DNA of 43,002 nucleotides from a virus. The notes under the pieces were generated by a model. The model saw only the letters and a list, made by a program, of their open reading frames with translations. It searched no databases and had not been told where the DNA came from. Shown piece by piece: positions 1-9,329 of this stretch. The stretch is taken from the IMG/VR virus record IMGVR_UViG_3300013136_000898, positions 1 to 43,002 of that record; one strand, 5' to 3'. The position numbers and the translations under genes are program-made. Within the stretch, counting starts at the first letter, position 1, and every line of letters starts with the position of its first letter.

Positions 1-1
1 G

Positions 2-802
2 AAGGCTATTAAATCGAAACCTGATCACATTAAAACATTTGAGGATTTTTTAAATTATGTAACTATTAATGATAGAGCATCTATTGTATATGGTATATAT
101 CATTCTACTTTTGGAGATATTAAAGAATTTTCTTTAACATGCTCTTCTTGTGGAAATACAACTCCTCCTAATATGAGATTTTCTTTAGATAAAATGGTTC
201 GTTTTAATCCTTATCCTAAATCTCCTAATTTTCAATCCAGCCAAAAGATGGCCGAGGCAATTGAAGGAACAACGGAAGATCAAGAGGAATTCTTAAAACA
301 AGAAGGTGTAAAATATGTTGAGGATGATAACACTTTAATCAGTACCATTGAAAATAAAGCAAATAAAGAGGTAAAACAAGAAATACAAAACCAATTAGTG
401 GATATATTATCTAAAAAAGTGGAAAAAACACTCCCTATATCTAAAATAAAAGTATATATTCAGCAACCTACTCTTAAAGATGAATCTGATTTATTTAATA
501 AGATGGCATTTAATAATTATGAGGAATTAGATCACGTTCTCCAAACATTGGTTATTAACAAATTTGCATATGATTCCCCTTCAGATGGATTAATTGTGGT
601 AGATGGTAGAGATGATATCGTTACGGGATATGACTCTTTACCTCCTCAAGATAGAGATATTATTACGGATACTTATATGGAAGAATTTGGCAAATATAGA
701 ATTGATGTAGGTTCTAAATGGATTTGCAGAAATTGTCAAAATGAAAATAACTTTAATATAAATATTGTTCAACAATTTTTTCGATTGGTTCAATCGAACT
801 AA
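2..802 (+). CDS. T4 gp26-like baseplate hub protein (5' partial)
   Basis: The reading frame is open from base 2, so the N-terminus lies outside the window; 266 residues are visible. Two cysteine pairs are seen, CSSC at bases 140-151 and CRNC close to the C-terminus (WICRNCQNENNF), spaced like the split zinc-ribbon of T4-type baseplate/hub assembly proteins of the gp26 family. The centre is charged and contains the run PPQDRDIITDTYMEEFG. It sits directly before gp25-like and gp6-like genes, which supports a role in the baseplate. The last 38 bases overlap the next gene. The assignment rests on cysteine pattern, size and context only; another zinc-ribbon baseplate protein is possible. Confidence 0.6.
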   Translation, partial: KAIKSKPDHIKTFEDFLNYVTINDRASIVYGIYHSTFGDIKEFSLTCSSCGNTTPPNMRFSLDKMVRFNPYPKSPNFQSSQKMAEAIEGTTEDQEEFLKQEGVKYVEDDNTLISTIENKANKEVKQEIQNQLVDILSKKVEKTLPISKIKVYIQQPTLKDESDLFNKMAFNNYEELDHVLQTLVINKFAYDSPSDGLIVVDGRDDIVTGYDSLPPQDRDIITDTYMEEFGKYRIDVGSKWICRNCQNENNFNINIVQQFFRLVQSN

Positions 803-1016
803 AGAGATAGAAAATTCCAGACAAAATTTAGAAGAAAATATTTACAGTGCAATTGAAATATTCCATGTAGGGTATAATGATGTTTTAGGCATGCCATATA
901 ATTCATTTCTTGGAATTCTAAAATGGAAATCAGATTTAGAAGAAGAGAGAAAGAAAAAAATGGAAGAAAAAATAAATGAAAATAAATCTAGACTTAGAAG
1001 ATCTAGAAGAAGATAA
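765..1016 (+). CDS. small basic tail/baseplate protein, tail-assembly-chaperone-like
   Basis: This 83-residue frame would start at TTG 765 inside the end of the preceding gene. No good ribosome site precedes it, so it is either translationally coupled or made by a frameshift from the upstream frame. The segment YNDVLGMPYNSFLGILKWK (roughly residues 36-54) resembles the short 'MP..xFLxxLxW' domain of phage tail assembly chaperone C-terminal parts. The C-terminus is a highly charged helix ending RLRRSRRR. It lies between gp26-like and gp25-like genes. The family is not certain; an independent small structural or assembly protein is also possible. Confidence 0.5.
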   Translation: MFNNFFDWFNRTKEIENSRQNLEENIYSAIEIFHVGYNDVLGMPYNSFLGILKWKSDLEEERKKKMEEKINENKSRLRRSRRR

Positions 1017-1088
1017 AAATTATTTAAAATGATTAAAAGGACAAATTAGAGAATATTTAAATCTACTCTAAATATAAGGATTAATGCA

Positions 1089-1508
1089 TTGGAAAAAAAT
1101 CCAACCACTTTACTAAATAATATTCCATATGTTAGGGATAAATTATTTGACATAGATAATTATTCTTCGGCTACAGGAGATTTTATTACTTTAGAAGGTA
1201 CTGCAGTTATAATTAAAAGAATAATGCATCAACTTTTAATTAAAAAGGGTACTTATATATTTGATCCTGAACTAGGGGAGGATATATTGCAGTATTTATT
1301 TGAGCCTTTAGATACTATTACATATACAAATATACAGAGAACAGTAAATGAAGTTGTAAATCAAAATAAAGGCAATGTAGATGTTAAAGGAGAGGTTTTA
1401 GCATTTCCAAATAAAAAGGGATTCAGAGTTAATATAACTGTAAATTCGGAAAATAAAATTAAGAAAGTAAGTATTGATGTTGATGAATCATTATTAAGGG
1501 AAAACTAA
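1089..1508 (+). CDS. baseplate wedge protein, gp25-like (GPW/gp25 family)
   Basis: The 139-residue protein matches the gp25/GPW fold by its pattern: a disordered start, then GDFITLEGTAVIIKRIMHQL, then the family hallmark KKGTYIFDPELGEDILQYLF, followed by a beta-rich C-terminus. Gp25 connects the baseplate wedge to the tail sheath in contractile tails. The start is TTG at 1089 with AAGGA about 10 bases upstream; an ATG at 1084 is in another frame and stops after ten codons. The next gene begins two bases after this stop, so the two are probably co-translated. Confidence 0.88.
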   Translation: MEKNPTTLLNNIPYVRDKLFDIDNYSSATGDFITLEGTAVIIKRIMHQLLIKKGTYIFDPELGEDILQYLFEPLDTITYTNIQRTVNEVVNQNKGNVDVKGEVLAFPNKKGFRVNITVNSENKIKKVSIDVDESLLREN

Positions 1509-1510
1509 TT

Positions 1511-2194
1511 ATGGGTTTATCTCAGCCTTGGATGAGGAATTATAATTATTTAAGTGATTATTTTTATACACTTTATAGATACTATCAAGAAGCAAACCGT
1601 ACGTATCCAATAAGTTATTATTCTATAGATAGAGATAATACAATTTGGGATAATATTAAGATAATGGGTGGGGCATATGAAAAAGCTGGTGTTGGAGAAT
1701 TATCTGGTGTGGTATGGAAGAAGATAATGATGTTCCCCGTTTTTAGTTCTGAACAAATTACACCTGAGAGTAATAGCGATGAAAAAGGACTAACATTATA
1801 TGATTCATTATCTTCTTCCATTGCCTTCCCTGCCTCATATGGACTTAAACCAATGGAAGGAGATGCTGTAGATTTAAATTATGCTTTTGCATATGATACA
1901 CCTAAAATAAATCCTATTTTTGTGGTCACCAGTGTTGATTCATCACATCATGGGGTTTACCATCAAATATATAAATGTACATTAAAAATAGCTCCTTTTG
2001 ATATAAGTGAAATTGAACAGCAGATTTCATCAATCTATTTATTTATGGAATCATTAACTAAAATAGTTGATATTAATAAAGCAAAATTATTAATTAAATT
2101 GGAACAAAAAGCAGGAGAGTTATCTACAAGACTTAATACTAGTTTATTTAATAATTCAACCGGTTTTTATCTGGTTAATTCTGGAGATTTATGA
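1511..2194 (+). CDS. putative virion structural protein
   Basis: A 227-residue protein that I do not recognise confidently. Visible elements are an aromatic N-terminus (YNYLSDYFYTLYRYYQEA), the segment TIWDNIKIMGGAYEKAG, a central KPMEGDAVDLNYAF followed by INPIFVVTSVDSS, and a helical C-terminal third. The 'GDxVxL ... FxVxxV' pattern is common in neck, tail-completion and baseplate adaptor proteins. It begins two bases after the gp25-like stop and ends one base before the next start, so it is part of the baseplate operon. Function in tail or neck assembly is inferred from position. Confidence 0.55.
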   Translation: MGLSQPWMRNYNYLSDYFYTLYRYYQEANRTYPISYYSIDRDNTIWDNIKIMGGAYEKAGVGELSGVVWKKIMMFPVFSSEQITPESNSDEKGLTLYDSLSSSIAFPASYGLKPMEGDAVDLNYAFAYDTPKINPIFVVTSVDSSHHGVYHQIYKCTLKIAPFDISEIEQQISSIYLFMESLTKIVDINKAKLLIKLEQKAGELSTRLNTSLFNNSTGFYLVNSGDL

Positions 2195-2195
2195 T

Positions 2196-3194
2196 ATGAG
2201 TTATGTTATTGTGGAGAATTATGTAGATTTTTTAGATAAAGGTGTTATTGCTTTATTAGAACAAACTACAGAAGATATAAAGAAAGAAATTGATTATTCT
2301 AAAGTAGATGAATTTAAAAAGAAAAAACAGCAGATATTTAATATTGTTAAAAAGGAAGGGGTATTAAAGAAGAAGCATTTAAGAGAAGTTAGAACTCTAG
2401 CTAAAATTGAGGCCAAAAAACTCTTTGAAAGAATTAAAGACAAAAAGGAAATAAAAAAAGAAGATATCAATTCAGAGGAAATTTCTCATAAGTTCTATAA
2501 TATTATAATGAATATAGATTTCAATCGTGTTTCTAAAAGAATTTTAGGAACCATAATAATGGCAACTATTGCTAGTTTAGTAATTGCATTTTTAGAAATA
2601 TATACTACAGTTTTTATATCTATGCTGTTTAAATTGGGACTGTCAGCCTTACATAATATACCTGCATTAGGTTCAACTATTACAGTATTATCAGTTTTTT
2701 TAGAACCCTTAACTTTATTAACTTCCTGGTATTTAAATGCTTTTGTTAAAGAATTATTTAATTATATTGCAATTTGCAAACATTATACTGTGGAATATGC
2801 AACTATTTTTGGAGTAGTTGATTCTGTTCGGCTTATTTTGATTGGTTCTCATGCTATGTTTTTACAATCTTTACCTCTACTACAAAAAGCAGCATTTGTG
2901 GTAGGTAATGTCTTAGTAAGGTATATGAATACTTTTCTTCAATATATAACTTCTTGGTTTGCCTCAGGAAGTATAGGAATTATATTATCAACTTATATTT
3001 CAATGGTATCAGAAGTTTTAATGCCTGCTCTATTTAGAGGGGAACCCTCTAAAAATGTAGGTAGTATTTATGATAAAGCAGTAAAAACTTTAATTCTAAA
3101 GAGTCCTCAATTAATTAATACAGTTAAGTTAGATCCCATATTAAAGGCTTTAAGTATGGGTCAAATACAGCCCATGTTTAATTTAGCTAGATAA
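2196..3194 (+). CDS. hydrophobic protein encoded in the baseplate operon
   Basis: The 332-residue protein has a strongly charged Lys/Glu-rich N-terminal third (about residues 25-95), then several long hydrophobic segments, roughly at 114-148, 155-180, 205-245 and 255-280, and a short polar tail. The pattern suggests a helical membrane-active or core tail protein. It starts one base after the preceding stop (TGATATG), and the next gene follows after 15 bases. A multi-span protein among baseplate wedge genes is unusual; it could be a virion protein that inserts into the host membrane at infection. I do not recognise a family. Confidence 0.55.
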   Translation: MSYVIVENYVDFLDKGVIALLEQTTEDIKKEIDYSKVDEFKKKKQQIFNIVKKEGVLKKKHLREVRTLAKIEAKKLFERIKDKKEIKKEDINSEEISHKFYNIIMNIDFNRVSKRILGTIIMATIASLVIAFLEIYTTVFISMLFKLGLSALHNIPALGSTITVLSVFLEPLTLLTSWYLNAFVKELFNYIAICKHYTVEYATIFGVVDSVRLILIGSHAMFLQSLPLLQKAAFVVGNVLVRYMNTFLQYITSWFASGSIGIILSTYISMVSEVLMPALFRGEPSKNVGSIYDKAVKTLILKSPQLINTVKLDPILKALSMGQIQPMFNLAR

Positions 3195-3209
3195 TCGGAG
3201 GTAATACCG

Positions 3210-5867
3210 GTGTTGTTCGATAATAATATAGAAATATTTTCCTCCAGAGATAAAATTAGAGATCAAATGATTGAATTTGCAAAATCTGAATTATCTCTAG
3301 AAAACTTTGATTTTAATAAAACCAGTTTTTTGTCCTATATTATTAATATATTGAGTGTATTGAGTGCTAACCACATTTACCACAATAGTAATGTATGGAA
3401 GCAATTTTTTTTAGTTAGTGCTGATCAAAAAGAATCTGTCTTAAATATTAGTGCTATGCTAGGATATGAACCCAACTTTGCACAACCCTCATATTCAACA
3501 GTATTAATGACTATACCTTTAGATTTTATTGTAGATAGTAATAATATAACCTTTAAACTATATGGTAGTACTAATTTAGAAAATAAAATAGCTTTTAGAT
3601 TCTATGCTAAAGATGTTATATTTAGTCTTTTAAATTCTATCGAAGTAACGGTGACAAAAACAACTAGTACCACATATTCTGCTGTAGTTAAAGAGATTTA
3701 TACGAAAGGTGATATTATTAGTTCTAGTGATATATTTGGATTATTACCTTATGAAATATTGACTACAGATAATGGTAAATCATTAAGATTCTTAGTAAAG
3801 GTGGCTCAATTATATAAATTAACAGGAGACCAAACCTCTTTCAATATACCAGCATTAAAACCATATGAGTTTTATATTAAAGATATTGATTTTAATTCTG
3901 GTCAAATTTCTAATGTGGAAATTATTACTGTTAATCAAAAATTAAAAACTTTATTAACTACAGGAAATATAAACACCACTATTCAGCCAAGAATTTGGGA
4001 AAGATATTCAAATATACCATTAATTCCTGAAAATAAATATGGTTATGTTATAAGAAATACTTCTAGAGGTATACGTATATACTTTGGCAATGGTTTATAT
4101 GGAAAGCAACCTGTTGAAGGTGATGAGTGTGATATAACCTTGCATTTAACAGATGGCTCTTCAGGAAATGTAGTTTCTGGTACAATAATTAAATCAGATA
4201 GTTTTTCGGTTTTAGATAATACAAAACTTAAACAAATTACTCCTGATGTTGTAAATCCTGAACCATCTTATGGAGGAATGGATAATCCAACAATCGATGA
4301 AATTAAATCAAATGCAATCATTCATGTTAAATCTGGAAGTAGATTAGTCACAAAAGACGATTATGATAGTTTTGGCAAAATTGCCGTTGATTTACCAGTT
4401 TCTACTACAGTACATGTTTTAAAAAGAAGTGATTTAAAAAGAAATGAAATTTGCTTGTTTACTGATCTTATTTATAATAATACTGTTGATAATTCTTCTT
4501 ATGTGGTTCCAACCAGAAATGCATTGTGGGATTTGGATACTACTTCAGGATCTGTTTATACCATTCGGAATGATGATACTATTACAATTGATAGTGAAAA
4601 TTATACTAGTCTATTTAATATTCAAATATATCCAGATATTTTAAGTACCAGATATTATTATACGGCAGATGATGTTGAATATCCAGTTGTAATTTCTAGA
4701 AGTCAAACAAGTGATACTAAAATAGTTCCTACTTATGCTAAATTTTATGTGGATAAAGCAGATAATCCAAGTAATGATAAATCTTATTTTGAATTATATT
4801 ATAATAAGGTAATAGAAGGGGATTTGCCTACACTAAGTTGTCAAGTAGAAGTACCTTGGTCAGGAAAATCTTATGATATGCCACATTCTGTTTCATCAAG
4901 TAAATTTTACTTAGATTTTGAAGATTATATAACAATACAGGAAATAACAGAAGGAGAGCAACAATATAAATTTACCATTTATGATACTTCTGGAAGTACA
5001 CCAACTATTATTAATATTTGTTATGTTAATGCTACAGCAGTAAAAGATTTAGATGAATTTATGTATAGTCAGGTTAGATATGCAACAGATAGTACAGAAA
5101 ATTATTTAATATATGATGTTCCTGTTATTAAAACAGATTATTATGATAGAATCGATCAAAGCAAATTTAATTATTATGTTCTAAATAAAATAGTTAATTT
5201 TGATCCCACTAAGTATAGAATGCTAACTGATTTTATAAATCTTAAATTTGCCAACACTACAGGAGAAATGCATAATATGCAATTAAATCCTGTAGATAGA
5301 GATCCTGTAATAAATATTAATGTTGAAGAGGAACCTCTATTTCCTGTTCAAGGAGATAGATATGCTATTTCCAATGATGATAATCCTTGGAATAGAGAAG
5401 GTGGTTTTATTGCAACAGCCTCTGATTATACGCCTTCTGGATGGTTGTTTGAAACTTTAAAAGTTAATGATATGTTTTATGTGGTAAATTTAGGAAAGTA
5501 TAGGGTATATAATGGTTCTGAATTTATTGAACCAGTGCAAAATATACCAATTGATATTAAAATTGTAGCTTGGATGGATTCTAGTTATAGTGGATCTGAT
5601 GCAGGACTAATTGAAAAAATAAAAAATACTTTGGTTGATACATTATATTCTAATTTTGGTTATAATAAAACATTACTTATCTCGGAAATAACTAGAATAG
5701 TTAAAGAGATTGATGGAGTATCTAACTGTAAAGTATTAAAACCAGAAATTGATATTCAATTTAAGTATGAAGTTGAAGATTTATCTGAAGATGAATTATT
5801 AACATATACACCAGAATTAACTTATTTTGATACTAACTCAATTGAAGTAGAATTAAGGGTCCAGTGA
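3210..5867 (+). CDS. baseplate wedge protein, gp6/BaseplateJ-like
   Basis: The 885-residue protein starts at GTG 3210 behind a strong CGGAGGT site. The N-terminus (RDQMIEFAKSELS, then TSFLSYIINILSVLSANHIYH and ADQKESVLNISAMLGYEP) is typical of T4 gp6-type wedge proteins. The middle has the BaseplateJ-like hallmark RIYFGNGLYGKQPVEGDECD followed by PSYGGMDNPTIDEIKSNA and a 'RLVTKDDYDSFG' segment. The C-terminus has the usual LIEKIKNTLVDTLYSNFGYN ... SEITRIVKEIDGVSNCKV module. In contractile phages this protein forms the wedge dimers that hold the inner baseplate together. The length is larger than T4 gp6 (about 660 residues), with an insertion in the middle. Confidence 0.88.
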   Translation: MLFDNNIEIFSSRDKIRDQMIEFAKSELSLENFDFNKTSFLSYIINILSVLSANHIYHNSNVWKQFFLVSADQKESVLNISAMLGYEPNFAQPSYSTVLMTIPLDFIVDSNNITFKLYGSTNLENKIAFRFYAKDVIFSLLNSIEVTVTKTTSTTYSAVVKEIYTKGDIISSSDIFGLLPYEILTTDNGKSLRFLVKVAQLYKLTGDQTSFNIPALKPYEFYIKDIDFNSGQISNVEIITVNQKLKTLLTTGNINTTIQPRIWERYSNIPLIPENKYGYVIRNTSRGIRIYFGNGLYGKQPVEGDECDITLHLTDGSSGNVVSGTIIKSDSFSVLDNTKLKQITPDVVNPEPSYGGMDNPTIDEIKSNAIIHVKSGSRLVTKDDYDSFGKIAVDLPVSTTVHVLKRSDLKRNEICLFTDLIYNNTVDNSSYVVPTRNALWDLDTTSGSVYTIRNDDTITIDSENYTSLFNIQIYPDILSTRYYYTADDVEYPVVISRSQTSDTKIVPTYAKFYVDKADNPSNDKSYFELYYNKVIEGDLPTLSCQVEVPWSGKSYDMPHSVSSSKFYLDFEDYITIQEITEGEQQYKFTIYDTSGSTPTIINICYVNATAVKDLDEFMYSQVRYATDSTENYLIYDVPVIKTDYYDRIDQSKFNYYVLNKIVNFDPTKYRMLTDFINLKFANTTGEMHNMQLNPVDRDPVININVEEEPLFPVQGDRYAISNDDNPWNREGGFIATASDYTPSGWLFETLKVNDMFYVVNLGKYRVYNGSEFIEPVQNIPIDIKIVAWMDSSYSGSDAGLIEKIKNTLVDTLYSNFGYNKTLLISEITRIVKEIDGVSNCKVLKPEIDIQFKYEVEDLSEDELLTYTPELTYFDTNSIEVELRVQ

Positions 5868-5868
5868 A

Positions 5869-7008
5869 GTGTTAGATAATGTAAAGATAATCAAAAATAA
5901 TATATCGGATCGTATGCGTGTTGTCCGTTTTATCTCCACTGTTATAGGTCGAGAATTATTTAATATAACTAGAGGTTGTTATTATTTAAAAAATGTGAAG
6001 TATGATAAAGAATTGGAAAACGTAACAGGGGTAAATGATATAATTATAAAGCAATTTAAGAAAAGTATGCCTGAGGAATTCTTATATATTTCACCTGAGG
6101 GAAAAAAAGGTCGTGCTATATTAACAGATAAACGAAATTTGGGTATTATTTATAATCTTATATCATATCTTAAAAATAAAGATTATGAGATGGCATTACT
6201 GTTTTCTAATTATTTAGCTTTGAGATTTTATGGTAACGTAATTCATTTATATATGAAAGAATATTGTAATGCTCAAATATGGGCCTTAGCCATGGATAAA
6301 GTATCTCCAAGGCATGTTTTTAAAATAAAATCTGGAATTTCTAATTCTCTAATTTATTTTTCGGAAGAAGAATTTAAAAAATTAAAGTTGAAATTTATTG
6401 AATTAAACAAAAAATTAGATCAGAAATCAGAGGCGCAAATATGGGATGTCATTAATAAATATGTTTATGCATTGAGACATCGAATAAATCAATCATTTAA
6501 GGCATTCGCTAATATTTACCATGATTTAATAAAGGATGAAAATATAATTGTAAAAGTAGATACAGAAGAGGAAGAAGGAGGTGAGCAATCAGAAATACAA
6601 GATTCTTATATTGATAAAATAACTAATTCAATTTGCACTTATAGGGAAGTAGATAAAACGTCTTTATCTGAAGCTATAAAGAAAAGTGGTATAAGAGGAG
6701 AACTGGGAATTTATATTATAAATAAAATTAGTGATGTTAATATTCATGAAGATATTAAATTTATAATAATGCTACTAAATAAAATTATACCATTAAAATC
6801 TATTTGTCAAGAAAAGAACAAAAATTTTTTGATAAGAAAAATAATTTTAAATTCTAATATTATGAATAAATATTTTATTAAAAATATTATTCTTGATTTG
6901 ATTAAAAGAGTGGATGATAATTATTATCTTACTACAATTAATGAATCTCAATTAGTAGTATTTTTTGCTAATTATATTGTTCTTTATATCAAAAATAGAA
7001 TTTGTTAG
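5869..7008 (+). CDS. hypothetical protein in the baseplate operon
   Basis: The 379-residue protein begins with GTG at 5869, one base after the gp6-like stop, with AAGGG about seven bases upstream. It is mostly helical and rich in Lys, Ile and Asn. It contains an acidic linker (EEEEGGEQ, near residues 233-241) between two helical halves. The N-terminal half contains FISTVIGRELFNITRGCYYL. No catalytic motif is visible. Its position makes a structural or assembly role likely; no family is recognised. A clear gap with AAAAAAAGGA before the PhoH-like gene suggests this is the end of the baseplate operon. Confidence 0.55.
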   Translation: MLDNVKIIKNNISDRMRVVRFISTVIGRELFNITRGCYYLKNVKYDKELENVTGVNDIIIKQFKKSMPEEFLYISPEGKKGRAILTDKRNLGIIYNLISYLKNKDYEMALLFSNYLALRFYGNVIHLYMKEYCNAQIWALAMDKVSPRHVFKIKSGISNSLIYFSEEEFKKLKLKFIELNKKLDQKSEAQIWDVINKYVYALRHRINQSFKAFANIYHDLIKDENIIVKVDTEEEEGGEQSEIQDSYIDKITNSICTYREVDKTSLSEAIKKSGIRGELGIYIINKISDVNIHEDIKFIIMLLNKIIPLKSICQEKNKNFLIRKIILNSNIMNKYFIKNIILDLIKRVDDNYYLTTINESQLVVFFANYIVLYIKNRIC

Positions 7009-7045
7009 TTAACGAATGTTTATATTTTAAAAAAAGGATTCATTA

Positions 7046-8236
7046 ATGAAAAAAAACTATATAATTGACACTAGTGTATTATTAGATGATCCGGCATGTA
7101 TGGAAGTTTTAAGAAACGGAGAGGAAAATGAAATATATATTCCATATACGGTAATATTAGAATTAAATGGATTAAAAAAAGATAAAAGACTATATGATAG
7201 TATATCAAGAACTATAGAAAAAATGGAAGAAAACGATTTTCTACATTTTCTTCCTGCAATAAGTAACGGTGATAAAAAAGATTTTGGTGATTTAAAAATA
7301 ATTGAAGAAGTACAAAAATCTAGTATAAATGATCCCATCATTATAACTAATGATAGATTGTTTAGAATATTATGTAGAAATCACCACATTAAAAGTGAGC
7401 AATATCAAGAATCTGTTCCATATCAGTCTGAATCACAGTTATATACAGGTTTTGCGGAAAGGCAAGATTATCTTCATCCTAACTCTTTTTATTGGGAGGA
7501 AGGAAAACCTTTCAGAAATATGCCAGATAATACTACTAAGTGTATATGTTATGAAAATAAACCATGGGGTATAGTTCCTTTAAATATTTATCAAAATTTA
7601 GCGTTAGATTTGTTATGTGATGATAATGTAAGTTTAGTATCTATCCAATCGAAAGCTGGTTATGGTAAAAGCTATATTACACTAGCTACTGCCATGCAAA
7701 AAACTATTCAAGAAAAAAAGTATGAAAAAATATATCTGATTAAACCAACAATTGAGATTGGTGATTCTTTAGGTTTTCTTCCTGGAACAATTGAAGAAAA
7801 AATAGATCCTTATGTTAGATATTTGAGAAATTTAATATATAAATTACATCAAAGTCGTGGAAGTAAATGTGGAAGAATATTTTTAGATGAATCAAATCTA
7901 ACCAAGTTAAGATTAAATCCTGATTTTTTCGAAATTCTTCCAATTGCCTACATGAGGGGAATGAATATTGATAATGCTTTTATTATAATTGATGAGTGCC
8001 AAAATCTTTCTCGTATTGAAACAAGATCAGTTTTAACTAGAATTGGTAGTAATTCAAAATGTGTTGTACTTGGAGATGTTGAGCAAATTGATAATAGATA
8101 TTTAAACAAATTTAATAATGGATTAAATTGGATTGTTAAGTGTCTTTTAGGTGAAAAACATTATGGACATATGGTTTTGCAAGGAGAAAAATCTAGAGGT
8201 CCTATATGTGATATGGTATTGAGAAAAGGTTTGTGA
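7046..8236 (+). CDS. PhoH-like ATPase with N-terminal PIN domain
   Basis: The 396-residue protein fuses a PIN nuclease domain to a PhoH-type P-loop ATPase. The PIN part (about 1-130) shows IIDTSVLLDDP (D8), PYTVILELNGLKK (E39) and NDPIIITNDRLF, the usual acidic residues. The ATPase part has Walker A SKAGYGKS (about 202-209), Walker B FIIIDECQN (D316, E317) and sensor-like LGDVEQIDN. This is the architecture of PhoH2/YlaK proteins, linked to RNA unwinding and cleavage. Start ATG 7046 follows AAAAAAAGGA. It is a stand-alone gene between the baseplate operon and accessory genes; a role in turning over host or phage RNA is inference. Confidence 0.9.
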   Translation: MKKNYIIDTSVLLDDPACMEVLRNGEENEIYIPYTVILELNGLKKDKRLYDSISRTIEKMEENDFLHFLPAISNGDKKDFGDLKIIEEVQKSSINDPIIITNDRLFRILCRNHHIKSEQYQESVPYQSESQLYTGFAERQDYLHPNSFYWEEGKPFRNMPDNTTKCICYENKPWGIVPLNIYQNLALDLLCDDNVSLVSIQSKAGYGKSYITLATAMQKTIQEKKYEKIYLIKPTIEIGDSLGFLPGTIEEKIDPYVRYLRNLIYKLHQSRGSKCGRIFLDESNLTKLRLNPDFFEILPIAYMRGMNIDNAFIIIDECQNLSRIETRSVLTRIGSNSKCVVLGDVEQIDNRYLNKFNNGLNWIVKCLLGEKHYGHMVLQGEKSRGPICDMVLRKGL

Positions 8237-8308
8237 TATATTATATATATTAAAAACTAGATAAGAATATTTAAAAATTTTTTTAAGGAGAGGTTCTTTG
8301 AAAATATT

Positions 8309-8932
8309 ATGGATGAGCAAGAGATGCGGTTTATTGAGGATGAAGAGAGAATGAAAAAGGAAGAAGAGAGGGTAAGAGAGGAGGAAATACTGTTGTATAT
8401 GAATGAAAAAGATAATTTGGAAACAACATATTTCAAAAGAAATCTGTCTTCGTTATTAAACAGGTTGTGTGATACTTCCCAATTTCCACTCATAATTACA
8501 GGAGTGGACAAGAGTAATATTACAATCTGTGACTATCATCTAAAGAATGTAACATTTATAACGTGCAATTTTATAGATGTATCATTCTTAAATATGTATT
8601 TCACTAATGTTTTCTTTAAAGATTGTAGGTTGAACAGAGTTAATTTTAATTATTCTCAAGGGATAACTCATTTGCAGTTTGCAAATTGTGAACTGCAGGA
8701 TCTAATTTTCCCATTTTGTGCCCCATGGGATTCCGGAGATTATATTTTATATTGGTTGAAAAATCAAAAGGAAGGAGAAGAATTGGTAAATGAGTGCCAA
8801 ATATTGAAGGGAAGAAATGGAGAGGACTCCATCATTACCGGTATCTGCCAGATGAAAAGCAAGTACCGGGATAAATTGATCAATCTGGTAAGAGATTCTC
8901 ATGGAGAATCTCTACCATTTTGGGTGGAGTAG
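8309..8932 (+). CDS. degenerate pentapeptide-repeat-like protein
   Basis: The 207-residue protein has a highly charged N-terminal helix (Met-Asp-Glu start, KKEEERVREEE) and then a stretch of about 70 residues in which C/N-F/L-x-x-V-x-F steps recur (NVTFITCNF, DVSFLNMYFTNVFFKDC, RLNRVNF, FANCELQDL). This resembles a loose right-handed beta-helix of the pentapeptide type. The C-terminal 70 residues are globular. The AAGGAGAGG site at 8285-8293 is 15 or more bases from ATG 8309, which is long; a TTG at 8298 has ideal spacing but opens only an 18-codon frame. The tRNA gene follows after 11 bases. Function unknown. Confidence 0.6.
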   Translation: MDEQEMRFIEDEERMKKEEERVREEEILLYMNEKDNLETTYFKRNLSSLLNRLCDTSQFPLIITGVDKSNITICDYHLKNVTFITCNFIDVSFLNMYFTNVFFKDCRLNRVNFNYSQGITHLQFANCELQDLIFPFCAPWDSGDYILYWLKNQKEGEELVNECQILKGRNGEDSIITGICQMKSKYRDKLINLVRDSHGESLPFWVE

Positions 8933-8943
8933 TGATTTAAAAA

Positions 8944-9016
8944 GGGCCTGTAGCTCAGAGGATAGAGCATCTGATTTCTAATCAGAGAGTCGTGTGTTCG
9001 AGTCACACCAGGCCTA
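8944..9016 (+). tRNA. tRNA-Arg(TCT)
   Basis: A complete cloverleaf is visible: acceptor GGGCCTG (8944-8950) pairs with CAGGCCT (9009-9015) with one G-T wobble. The D arm is TAGCTCAGAGGATAGAGCA. The anticodon stem TCTGA/TCAGA encloses loop TTTCTAA with anticodon TCT. The T arm is GTGTG-TTCGAGT-CACAC, and the discriminator is A9016. CCA is not encoded. It reads AGA/AGG, by far the most common Arg codons in this window. It lies between two + strand genes and would be cut from their transcript. Confidence 0.95.
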
Positions 9017-9045
9017 ATTTTTCATCCAATACTAAGGAGATAACT

Positions 9046-9309
9046 ATGAATTATCATGCCCCAATTTCTATAAAAAAAGAAGAGGAAGATTCCTTTGTTG
9101 ATTATTCTGTTGTAAATGTAAAAGATAAATGGATTCAGGTTGATGATATAGCATTTTCAGTTTCTGAATTATCCCATGTTGTTGGTAGGGAATCACCAAA
9201 AGTTTTTACAGAATCACGTTATACTACAGAATTACATTTTAAGAATGGGAATATGTTTGAAGTACACATGCCGTTAGACTCATTTCTAAATAAGTTAGAA
9301 AAAATATAA
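9046..9309 (+). CDS. small hypothetical protein
   Basis: An 87-residue protein starting at ATG 9046 behind a perfect AAGGAGAT site. The frame is open upstream to GTG 8992, but that codon lies inside the tRNA, so the ATG is preferred. The protein is beta-rich with an early EEEDSF segment, then VNVKDKWIQVDDIAFSVSEL and a C-terminal ELHFKNGNMFEVHMPLDSF, the kind of fold seen in small DNA- or protein-binding phage factors. No family recognised. Confidence 0.7.
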   Translation: MNYHAPISIKKEEEDSFVDYSVVNVKDKWIQVDDIAFSVSELSHVVGRESPKVFTESRYTTELHFKNGNMFEVHMPLDSFLNKLEKI

Positions 9310-9329
9310 AAAAGGCCGGTACGTGTAAC

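Noticed and set aside
8992-9045. Upstream GTG start for the 9046-9309 gene
   Set aside because: The codon lies inside the tRNA T arm; ATG 9046 has a perfect ribosome site.
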